A stretch of DNA of 64,000 nucleotides from Microbulbifer celer (GTDB lineage Bacteria; Pseudomonadota; Gammaproteobacteria; Pseudomonadales; Cellvibrionaceae), in NCBI RefSeq assembly GCF_020991125.1, contig NZ_CP087715.1, forward strand, positions 124,001 to 188,000, read 5' to 3'. A model generated the notes under the pieces. That model saw only the letters and a list, made by a program, of their open reading frames with translations, was not told the origin of the DNA and searched no databases. Positions 44,890-52,003 of the stretch are shown in pieces. Position 1 is the first letter of the stretch, and each line of letters starts with the position of its first letter. A program made the position numbers and the translations under genes.

Positions 44890-46376
44890 TGTGCAGCGCC
44901 TCCTAGCAGAAATTGCGAGGCTGCAGAGGTCACTTCGACCGGCAGGCGGGTATCGATACCGAAATAAATGTTGGCCGCAATCAGCAGCCAGGCCGGCAAC
45001 AGGATACCCGGCGGGGCTTCATTGGAGGTGTCGTTTTTGGGCCTGGCGTTGTCCGGGGCCTGGAAGTAGGCCGCTTCCACCAACCGCCAGATATAGGCTA
45101 CTGCGAGCAGTGACCCCAGTACCACCAGTACCGCAACCCACCAAAGCTGTTGCTCCAGGGCGGCGGCAATCAGATACCATTTGCTGACAAAACCCACGGT
45201 AAGTGGCATGCCGATCAGGCTGACACCGCCGACCACAATCGCCGCCATGGTCCACGGCATGGTGCGCCCGAGGCCGCGGAAATGTTCGATCCGGCAACCG
45301 CCCAGCTGATACACCAGCCCCGCCAGGGCCAGAAACAGCCCGCCTTTCATCAGTGCGTGATTGAACAGGTGCAGCAGGGTCGCCTGTAGTGCCGTGGCGG
45401 TGCCGATACCGATCCCCACCACCATATAACCCACCTGCGCCAAGCTGGAAAACGCCAGCATGCGTTTGATATTGGCCTGGTAGATGGCCACCGCGGAAGC
45501 GGCAAACACGCCCACCAGCCCGAGCCCGATCAGCAGTGTATCCAGCGGCAGGTGCGACAGTGAGAAATCCACCCCGAATACCGTGAAGGTGAATCGCAAT
45601 AACAGATACAGCGCAACCTTGGTGGCGGTGGCGGCGAGAAAGGCGGTGACGATGGACGGCGCACAGCTGTAGGCATTGGGCAGCCACAGATGCAGCGGAA
45701 AGAGTGCGAGCTTGAGGCAGATGCCGATAAAAATAAAGGCAAATGCCGCAAGCACCGTGGTGGACTCACTGAGGGCGGGAATGCGCGCGGCCAGGTCCGC
45801 CATATTCAGGGTGCCGGTCATCATATAGAGAAAACCGATCCCGATCAGAATAAACGTGGCACCGATGGTCCCCATGATCAGGTACTGGAAAGCCGCCCAC
45901 AGTGCGCGCCGGTCTTTGCCCAGCGCAATCAGTGCATATGTGGACAGGGAAGAAATCTCCAGGAACACAAACACATTGAATACATCGCCGGTGGCGACGA
46001 TCCCCAGCAATCCGGCAAAGCACAGCAGATACAGGGTGTAGAAAATGGTCTGGCGGTTGTGCTCCAGCTCTTTTGACACACTGGCGTGGGCGGCCGTCAA
46101 AACGATACTGCTGAGTGCGGATACGATAAACAGCACCCAGGCGTTGAGCAGGTCGATACGGTATTCGATCCCCCAGGGCGCGTTCCATCCCCCGAGCTGA
46201 TAGCTGATGGGGCCGCCCGCATAGACCTGTTGCAGCAACAGAACGCTGACGGTCATCGCGGCAAAGCTGACCAGCAGTGTGAACAGCCATACCAAGGTGG
46301 ATTTGCGGATAATCAGACATGAGGGGGCCGCCACCAGTGGCAGAATCACCTGAAGAATCGGGAGGTGCGCCAGCAT
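44886..46376 (-). CDS. mnhD: Mrp/Mnh antiporter D-type subunit (first)
   Basis: This 496-residue subunit is the closest of the three to canonical MnhD/MrpD: GDVFNVFVFLEISSLSTYALIALG with the essential glutamate, then GICLKLALFPLHLWLPNAYSCAPSIVTAFLAATATKVALYLLLR, and AFSSLAQVGYMVVGIGIG. It follows the C-type gene by one base, the usual C-D order. Cation specificity (Na+, K+ or Li+) cannot be predicted. Confidence 0.92.
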   Translation of the reverse strand: MLAHLPILQVILPLVAAPSCLIIRKSTLVWLFTLLVSFAAMTVSVLLLQQVYAGGPISYQLGGWNAPWGIEYRIDLLNAWVLFIVSALSSIVLTAAHASVSKELEHNRQTIFYTLYLLCFAGLLGIVATGDVFNVFVFLEISSLSTYALIALGKDRRALWAAFQYLIMGTIGATFILIGIGFLYMMTGTLNMADLAARIPALSESTTVLAAFAFIFIGICLKLALFPLHLWLPNAYSCAPSIVTAFLAATATKVALYLLLRFTFTVFGVDFSLSHLPLDTLLIGLGLVGVFAASAVAIYQANIKRMLAFSSLAQVGYMVVGIGIGTATALQATLLHLFNHALMKGGLFLALAGLVYQLGGCRIEHFRGLGRTMPWTMAAIVVGGVSLIGMPLTVGFVSKWYLIAAALEQQLWWVAVLVVLGSLLAVAYIWRLVEAAYFQAPDNARPKNDTSNEAPPGILLPAWLLIAANIYFGIDTRLPVEVTSAASQFLLGGAAQ

Positions 46377-46377
46377 G

Positions 46378-46794
46378 TTATTGCTCCTTCCTTTCTTGCC
46401 GGCCGTCGTGCTGCCCGCTACGCGGCGGTGTCAGCGCGCGCTCGTGCAGATCTTCTGCGACCTGGATATCGCGTTCTTCGATGGAACCGTAGGCGCGTTT
46501 GATGCGAATTGTCAGCGCCAGTGCCAGTGCGGTGGTGGCAATGCCCACCACGATTGCGGTCAGGATCAAAACGTGGGGCAGGGGATTGGAGTAGAGACTG
46601 TCGCTTTCGGACAGGATGGGCGCAGCGGCGCCATTCACCTTGCCAACACTGATATAAAAAATAAAAACAGAAGTCTGGAAGATATTCAGGCCGATGATTT
46701 TTTTCACCAGATTGCCCTGGGCAATGACCATATACAGGCCGATCATCATCAGCGCGATCACAATCCAGTAATTGTAGTGCGATGCCAGTAACAC
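46378..46794 (-). CDS. mnhC: Mrp/Mnh antiporter subunit C (NuoK-like)
   Basis: The 138-residue protein has three hydrophobic helices: YWIVIALMMIGLYMVIAQGNLVKKIIGLNIFQTSVFIFYI, and the last one ILTAIVVGIATTALALALTIRI. NuoK-like glutamate and lysine positions are partly replaced, as in MnhC. Start GTG at 46794. A charged C-terminal tail of about 40 residues is longer than usual. Confidence 0.9.
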   Translation of the reverse strand: MLLASHYNYWIVIALMMIGLYMVIAQGNLVKKIIGLNIFQTSVFIFYISVGKVNGAAAPILSESDSLYSNPLPHVLILTAIVVGIATTALALALTIRIKRAYGSIEERDIQVAEDLHERALTPPRSGQHDGRQERKEQ

Positions 46795-46795
46795 C

Positions 46796-47875
46796 TTATC
46801 CGGCCCCCTGTTCTATGGAAGGCGTGTCGACAGTGATCGGTGTAAGCGTCTCTCTTTGGCCGCTTGCCGCCGCGGGTACGTCTTGAGCGCTTTGACGCAT
46901 TTGTGCGGAAAACAGATAGAACACCATGATCATCACCGAAGCGACGGTAATACCAACCCCGAGTTCGATGGCAATGATGCCGATGTGCTGCCCGCCGATG
47001 GGATCGCTCGCCAGCGCGCTGTAATCCAGGAAATTTTTGCCGTTGGCCAGGCTCAACAGGCCAACGCTGCCGTATATCAACACACCGACGGCAGACAGAA
47101 ACTGCACCAGGCCGTGGCTGGCCACGCGGGTCACCGCGTCGAGGCCGAACGCCAGACCATACAGAATGAATCCCACCGCAAAAATCACCCCCGCTTGAAA
47201 GCCACCGCCGGGGCCGTATTCGCCGTGGAATTGCACATACAGCGCATACAGCATGATTGGTGCGATCAATACCTTGGCGACCACGCGCAGCACAATATCC
47301 CGCGATTGTGCGGCGGATGCTGCTGGTATTGTTTGCAAGGCTGGAGAGCCAGCGTGCTGTGAGGTTTGTAAAAGGGAAAGCACACCGAGACCGGCGGTGA
47401 AAATCACCACAACTTCCCCCAGAGTATCGAAACCACGATAGCTGGCCAACACCGAGGTGACGATATTGGGGATGCCGATCTCCGCCATCGACTGGCGAAT
47501 ATAGTGCGGTGCCACATGCAGTTGCGCCGGTGCGTCGGCGGCACCGAACGCGGGCATATCGTGGGTGGCGACCATCAACAGCGCGCCCACCGGAATCACC
47601 AGTAGCAGTGTCAGCATGGCTCGTTTGGCATCGCCGCGCTGATATCTGCCGCACAGGGCCAGAGTCAGCATGATCAGCAGCGGAGAAATACCGGCGCCCA
47701 CCGCGGCCTCGGTAAAGGCCACATCCACGGCACCCATGGTCATGAAAAAACCCGCCGACAGAAGGCCGTAAATACCGGCCAGCATCGCGGCTGCAAGCAG
47801 GTCTTTGATCCACGCAATCGACACTGCGGTGATCAGAAGCATAGCCAGTAGTGCGATATCCAGTAACAGCTCCAT
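46796..47875 (-). CDS. Fused DUF4040 (MrpA C-terminal-like) and MnhB subunit
   Basis: The 359-residue protein joins two modules. Residues 1-100 (LLAAAMLAGIYGLLSAGFFMTMGAVDVAFTEAAVGAGISPLLIM) match the DUF4040/MnhA-tail domain. The part after about residue 190 (LIAPIMLYALYVQFHGEYGPGGGFQAGVIFAVGFILYGLAFG) is MnhB with its GEYGPGGGFQ signature. The start was placed at ATG 47875, which forms TGATG with the mnhG stop; an in-frame GTG at 47884 is the alternative. In canonical Mrp, DUF4040 is the tail of the large MrpA subunit, which has no single counterpart here. Confidence 0.88.
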   Translation of the reverse strand: MELLLDIALLAMLLITAVSIAWIKDLLAAAMLAGIYGLLSAGFFMTMGAVDVAFTEAAVGAGISPLLIMLTLALCGRYQRGDAKRAMLTLLLVIPVGALLMVATHDMPAFGAADAPAQLHVAPHYIRQSMAEIGIPNIVTSVLASYRGFDTLGEVVVIFTAGLGVLSLLQTSQHAGSPALQTIPAASAAQSRDIVLRVVAKVLIAPIMLYALYVQFHGEYGPGGGFQAGVIFAVGFILYGLAFGLDAVTRVASHGLVQFLSAVGVLIYGSVGLLSLANGKNFLDYSALASDPIGGQHIGIIAIELGVGITVASVMIMVFYLFSAQMRQSAQDVPAAASGQRETLTPITVDTPSIEQGAG

Positions 47876-48210
47876 CAATCGCACTCCGTGATTGTAGGTT
47901 GATCGCCTTTCCGCGGTAACTTCAAGTCGCAGTGTTGCGCGGAGCGAGCCAGAGCGTGGCTGGCAGTGGGGCTGGTAAAGAAAATAAACAGCAGGATAAG
48001 CCCGAGCTTGAACAGCGCCAGGCTCCAGCCGGCCACCAGCATCAGGCCGCTGATGGTCAGGAAGGTGGCCAGGGTATCGGTCACACCCGCCGCGTGCATG
48101 CGCGAATAAAAATCCGGAAAACGCAATACGCCGATAGCCCCGGTCAGCATGAAAAAACAGCCCAGTGCGAGTAGCAGTCCGCTGAGCATCGAGATAATTG
48201 AATCAATCAC
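47875..48210 (-). CDS. mnhG: Mrp/Mnh antiporter subunit G
   Basis: The 111-residue protein has three helices with the MnhG pattern LALGCFFMLTGAIGVLRFPDFYSRMHAAGVTDTLATFL (FPDxYSRxHAxG is the family signature). The start is GTG at 48210, overlapping mnhF by eight bases, and its stop overlaps the next start as TGATG. Confidence 0.93.
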   Translation of the reverse strand: MIDSIISMLSGLLLALGCFFMLTGAIGVLRFPDFYSRMHAAGVTDTLATFLTISGLMLVAGWSLALFKLGLILLFIFFTSPTASHALARSAQHCDLKLPRKGDQPTITECD

Positions 48211-48487
48211 CGCTCACCTCCGCTGTGCGGTCGGTTACCCGGGTGCGGAACTCAAAATAACGCAGCACACCGATCACACTGATGAAATTGATCAACGCGT
48301 AAACCAGAGCAATATCGAGAAATTCCGGCTTGCCGAGAGTGAAACAGATCACGGCAATCAGCAGGACCGTTTTGGTGCCAAACATGTTGACTGCGAGAAT
48401 CCGGTCGTGAATGCTGGGGCCGAGTACCGCCCGTACCAACGCCAGCGCCATCACTGCCAACAAAGCAATCAGTGTCGCACTCAGCAT
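48203..48487 (-). CDS. mnhF: Mrp/Mnh antiporter subunit F
   Basis: At 94 residues with three helices it matches MnhF, including ALVRAVLGPSIHDRILAVNMFGTKTVLLIAVICF and the C-terminal FLDIALVYALINFISVIGVLRYFE. It overlaps mnhE by seven bases. Confidence 0.93.
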   Translation of the reverse strand: MLSATLIALLAVMALALVRAVLGPSIHDRILAVNMFGTKTVLLIAVICFTLGKPEFLDIALVYALINFISVIGVLRYFEFRTRVTDRTAEVSGD

Positions 48488-49056
48488 GTTGTCTCCTGCT
48501 CAAACGGTTCCTGACGTTGTTGTTCGCGCTGGTCTTCCGGGGGGGACTGCTCCGATAACTCTTCCTCGGTCAGCCGTTTGACCCGTCGCTCCATCTCACC
48601 CTCGCGCAACTCAGCCAGACCGTCCCCGGTAAGTGCGTGCACCAGTACCGACGAACCGTCGATATCGATCGCCACGGTGCCGGGGGTCAGGGTAATGGAG
48701 TTTGCGTACATAGCCTTCCCAAGATCCGTACGCAGTACGGTGGGCAAGCGCGCGCTGGCGGGAGTGATGGATTGTTCAATGGAACCCGTTCCGGGAAGCA
48801 GTCCGCTCCACACGCACCGGGTGACTTCAAGATTGCTCGCGACAATCTTTTTGAACAGCCATAGATAATAAGTGGGCAGGGTGGACCACAGTTGCAGCGG
48901 CAGGGATTCACCATCGACCAGTTTCATTCGCCGTGCGACCAACACCACGAAAAACACCGAAAGCAGGCCAAAGCCCAGAATCAGGGGTGTGTAATGGCCG
49001 GAGTTGGCCAGCCAGATAAATGCCAGAACGGCTACAAGACACAGGGTGTAACGCAT
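48481..49056 (-). CDS. mnhE: Mrp/Mnh antiporter subunit E
   Basis: The 191-residue protein is MnhE-like: N-terminal helices (YTLCLVAVLAFIWLANSG, ILGFGLLSVFFVVLVARR) and the soluble part with TDLGKAMYANSITLTPGTVAIDIDGSSVLVHAL. The C-terminal 35 residues are highly charged and low in complexity (Glu/Gln/Arg). It is the first gene of the nine-gene operon, so the promoter should be in the 75 bp before it or further upstream through the Rap1a-type gene. Confidence 0.92.
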   Translation of the reverse strand: MRYTLCLVAVLAFIWLANSGHYTPLILGFGLLSVFFVVLVARRMKLVDGESLPLQLWSTLPTYYLWLFKKIVASNLEVTRCVWSGLLPGTGSIEQSITPASARLPTVLRTDLGKAMYANSITLTPGTVAIDIDGSSVLVHALTGDGLAELREGEMERRVKRLTEEELSEQSPPEDQREQQRQEPFEQETTC

Positions 49057-49131
49057 GAATGGATACTACTCAGCCTAAACCGGAATACCGGCAGTGTTGC
49101 TTACAACAAATGGCAGAACCAAGCCAAAAGG

Positions 49132-49608
49132 TTACTTTTTCAAAACGTCCTCGCAGCGGTAATGGCTTTCCAGTACCTGGACGATCACGGACTCGGCCGT
49201 TTCATTTTCTGCAAACGGCTGCGAAATATTTGCCACCTTGGCAATCAGGACATCAACGGACTCGGATTTAGGCAGACAGTAACGGCTGCTGAGCCGCTGC
49301 TCGGCTTCTTCTGAAAAACGGCTGGTGCGGGTGCGCATGGCGCGGGTAACAAATGCCGATGGACGGTCTTCCTCGTCCACAATTTCGGTGCTGGCAGAAA
49401 CGTACCCCTGAATGAATCCCTTGCAACTGGATGCTCCAGCATTTTCCGTATTTGTTTTTGATGCTCCACCTGCCTGATACGCCTTGCAGGCCGCCACCAG
49501 TTCCGGCGCGGTCAGTGGCTCCATTGCGACCGTTGGGATGACTACGGTCATCGCAGCAAAAGCTGCAGGTACGAGGGCGGAACACAGGACGCTTCTTATT
49601 CTCTGCAT
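49132..49608 (-). CDS. Exported protein, Rap1a/Tai-type immunity-like domain
   Basis: This 158-residue protein has a signal peptide (ending near VAME) and a small domain with LVAACKAYQ, then SCKGFIQGYVSAS, RYCLPKSESVDVLIAKVANIS and ESHYRCEDVL. Cysteine spacing and the CxGFIxGY block resemble the Rap1a/Tai family, whose founders are type VI secretion immunity proteins. No toxin or secretion gene is adjacent, so a housekeeping periplasmic role is as likely. It lies 75 bp upstream of mnhE on the same strand. Confidence 0.6.
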   Translation of the reverse strand: MQRIRSVLCSALVPAAFAAMTVVIPTVAMEPLTAPELVAACKAYQAGGASKTNTENAGASSCKGFIQGYVSASTEIVDEEDRPSAFVTRAMRTRTSRFSEEAEQRLSSRYCLPKSESVDVLIAKVANISQPFAENETAESVIVQVLESHYRCEDVLKK

Positions 49609-49782
49609 AGCTATTTTCTCGACATTGTTATTATCGTTTTGTTGTGAGTTTTTAGTTTTCCATTTACTTTGGCACTTAAGTTGTGCGGAAGATTGCTAAA
49701 AATGTGAAAAAGTGTGTGCGTTAGTGTGAATTTTGCACAAATGGCGGGTAATTGGTTTTAATGAACAAACAACAGGTGTCGA

Positions 49783-50508
49783 ATGGAATCAGCCGGGGCG
49801 CCGAAGGCCCGAGTACTCGTTGTTGACGGTGACCCGGAGGCGGGAGACCAGCTAGTGGCCCTCCTCGAGGGAGAAGGCTTCGAAGTCACTTTACTGAATG
49901 CCGGGGAGCAGCTGCTCAGCCACCTGGCTGGGCACACTGTGGACCTGATCCTGATGGAAGCTGCGTTGCCGGGAGCCGACGGATTTGAAGTGTGCCGCCA
50001 CCTGTGCAGCGACGACACCGCGCCGCCGGTGATCTTTGTCTCCAGCAAGGGCGATGAAGTGGATCGTGTGGTGGGGCTGGAGCTGGGCGCGGATGATTAC
50101 ATCGTCAAACCCTTCAGCCAGCGCGAGATGCTGGCGCGGGTAAAGGCTGTATTGCGCCGGGCCCAGCGCGCGTCACACAGCGGCAAGACCGGACGATACC
50201 GCTTCGCCGATTGGACCTTCTGCCCCGCACAGATGGAGCTGACCGCACCCGGGGGCAATGCGATACCGCTCTCTTCCAGCGAAAGTGAATTGCTGCTCGC
50301 CTTCGTCCAGTTCCCCCAGGAACCCCTGTCCCGGGATCGTTTGCTGGACCTGACCAAAGGGCGTGAAAGCTTCCCGTTCGACCGCAGCATCGACTCCCAT
50401 GTCAGCCGCCTGCGGCGCAAGTTGGGGGACGATGCCAAGCACCCGGAGATCATCAAGACCGCCTGGGGTACCGGGTATATCTTTACGTATGGCGTTGAGG
50501 CTGAGTAA
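49783..50508 (+). CDS. OmpR-family regulator with Glu in place of the phospho-acceptor Asp (orphan)
   Basis: The 241-residue protein has a receiver domain and a winged-helix domain (FDRSIDSHVSRLRRKLGDD..TAWGTGYIFTYG). In the receiver, the acidic cluster reads VLVVDGDPEAG rather than VDDD, and the acceptor strand reads VDLILMEAALPGADG, aligning Glu with the usual Asp of LLDxMLPGxDG. The switch Ser (FVSSKGDE) and Lys (YIVKPFS) remain. It may thus be locked in an active-like state and not take phosphate. No kinase gene is adjacent. The 174 bp before it are AT-rich, with no recognisable operator. Confidence 0.88.
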   Translation: MESAGAPKARVLVVDGDPEAGDQLVALLEGEGFEVTLLNAGEQLLSHLAGHTVDLILMEAALPGADGFEVCRHLCSDDTAPPVIFVSSKGDEVDRVVGLELGADDYIVKPFSQREMLARVKAVLRRAQRASHSGKTGRYRFADWTFCPAQMELTAPGGNAIPLSSSESELLLAFVQFPQEPLSRDRLLDLTKGRESFPFDRSIDSHVSRLRRKLGDDAKHPEIIKTAWGTGYIFTYGVEAE

Positions 50509-50523
50509 TTGGCAATAGCAGTT

Positions 50524-50560
50524 GGGGCGAAGGCCCCACCCGGTAGCGGCACCGCCACAG
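50524..50560. repeat. GGA-hairpin palindrome remnant (right end)
   Basis: A hairpin GGGGC-GAAG-GCCCC followed by CCCGGTAGCGGCACCGCCAC, the typical right end of the family (compare 8559-8576). No left arm or GGA hairpins remain. Confidence 0.5.
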
Positions 50561-50578
50561 AGAGCAATTCAATAATAA

Positions 50579-51502
50579 TCAGTGGGTACGAGCCACCACA
50601 TAGTCCGCGAGCTGCTGCAGCACCTGAACATCCACCGCACCGCCGGCGGCGATTCTATCCAGCGCCCGGCTGGCTTCCTCATGCAGTTCCCGCGCCTTGT
50701 CCCGGGCCCCTTCCAGCCCCAGCAGCGACACATAGGTCGGTTTGTTGCGGGCGGCATCCGCACCCTGGGCCTTGCCCAGCACCCGGGTATCCGCAATCAC
50801 ATCCAGAATGTCATCCTGTACCTGAAAGGCCAGCCCGATCGCCTCCGCATAGCGGGTGATCGCATCCAGCTGAGGAATCGTCGCGCCACCGATCTGTGCA
50901 CCGATGCGCGCACTGGCGGTAATCAGGGCGCCGGTCTTCAGGCGATGCATCCGTCTCAGCTCTTCCAGTGACAGGGCGCGGTCCACCGCCGCAAGATCTA
51001 CCGCTTGTCCCGCCACCATCCCGCGGGCACCGGAAGCCTTCGCCAGCTCACCGATCAGGCGCAGACGCAGGTCCGCATCCAGCGGTGCCGCCACCAGTAA
51101 TTCAAATGCCTGGGTCTGCAGCGCATCACCGGCGAGAATCGCCGTCGCTTCATCAAACTGGATATGACAGGTTGGACGCCCGCGGCGCAGGTCGTCGTCG
51201 TCCATTGCCGGCAGGTCATCGTGGACCAGGGAATAGGCGTGAATACATTCCAGTGCCGCCGCCGCGCGATCACATTTGGGCAGGATATCGTAGCCCGCCA
51301 GCGCGCTGGCACTGGCGTAAACCAGCGCGGGGCGCAGGCGCTTGCCGGGACCGAGGGCGGCATAATTCATTGCCTCGAGCAGCGTTTCCGCCGGGGAGTG
51401 GTCCGCGAGGGCAACTTTCAGGGTGTGTTCCACCCGCGCAGAGGTGGCGCGCAGGAAGTCCTGCAGGCCAGCGGGCATGGCCGCAGTTGTGGAAGTGCTC
51501 AC
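50579..51502 (-). CDS. ispA: Farnesyl diphosphate synthase (geranyltranstransferase)
   Basis: The 307-residue prenyl synthase has GPGKRLRPALVYASA, the first aspartate-rich motif in HDDLPAMDDDDLRRGRP (near residue 97) and the second in FQVQDDILDVIADT (near residue 237). It builds C15 farnesyl diphosphate. It starts with GTG at 51502 immediately after the xseB stop, so the two are co-translated. Confidence 0.95.
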   Translation of the reverse strand: MSTSTTAAMPAGLQDFLRATSARVEHTLKVALADHSPAETLLEAMNYAALGPGKRLRPALVYASASALAGYDILPKCDRAAAALECIHAYSLVHDDLPAMDDDDLRRGRPTCHIQFDEATAILAGDALQTQAFELLVAAPLDADLRLRLIGELAKASGARGMVAGQAVDLAAVDRALSLEELRRMHRLKTGALITASARIGAQIGGATIPQLDAITRYAEAIGLAFQVQDDILDVIADTRVLGKAQGADAARNKPTYVSLLGLEGARDKARELHEEASRALDRIAAGGAVDVQVLQQLADYVVARTH

Positions 51503-51760
51503 TTACCCGGCATCTCCGGTAAGGTCTTCATCGGTATCGAAGGGCAGCTCCTGCACCTGGCCATTCTCCTCCATCAATATTTTCACTTTCTGCTCGGCGT
51601 TGGCCAGTTTCTTCTGACACTCCCGGGTCAGTTTGACCCCGCGCTCAAAGTCCGCCAGTGCCTCATCCAGGGGGAGATCGCCACTTTCCAGGCGCTCTAC
51701 CAGCTGTTCCAGCTCTTCCAGTGCGCTTTCGAAGGTTGCCGCTTTCTTCTTTGCTGCCAT
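51503..51760 (-). CDS. xseB: Exodeoxyribonuclease VII small subunit
   Basis: This 85-residue protein shows the XseB pattern [53 protein letters not shown], a two-helix coiled structure that binds XseA. It precedes ispA with no gap. The acidic tail is typical. Confidence 0.95.
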   Translation of the reverse strand: MAAKKKAATFESALEELEQLVERLESGDLPLDEALADFERGVKLTRECQKKLANAEQKVKILMEENGQVQELPFDTDEDLTGDAG

Positions 51761-51787
51761 GACCGTGCCTCTTCACCGTGACTCTAC

Positions 51788-51839
51788 GGGAGCCTACTTA
51801 CTTAAGGGAACCTACTTCTTAGGGGAGCCTACCTGTTGC
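51788..51839. repeat. Three 17-bp direct repeats upstream of the TonB receptor
   Basis: GGGAGCCTACTTACTTAA, GGGAACCTACTTCTTAG and GGGAGCCTACCTGTTGC follow each other without gaps (consensus GGGARCCTACYT). They lie 28 bp before xseB and about 165 bp before the receptor start. The spacing, a little over one and a half helical turns, suits tandem regulator binding. The rest of this 243 bp gap shows nothing else. Confidence 0.6.
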
Positions 51840-52003
51840 GCCGCAACCTTAGCCGCTGGCACCGAAACGGTCAATTGGCGGTCGGGGCCGTTGGTGGTTG
51901 GCACAGCCTGCGACAATATGGCGCACTTGCGCGGCGCGTTTTTTCGTTAGCATTTCCTGGGTGCAAATAATCACCGATAACGCAGCCAAGCAAGGAAGAT
52001 ACC

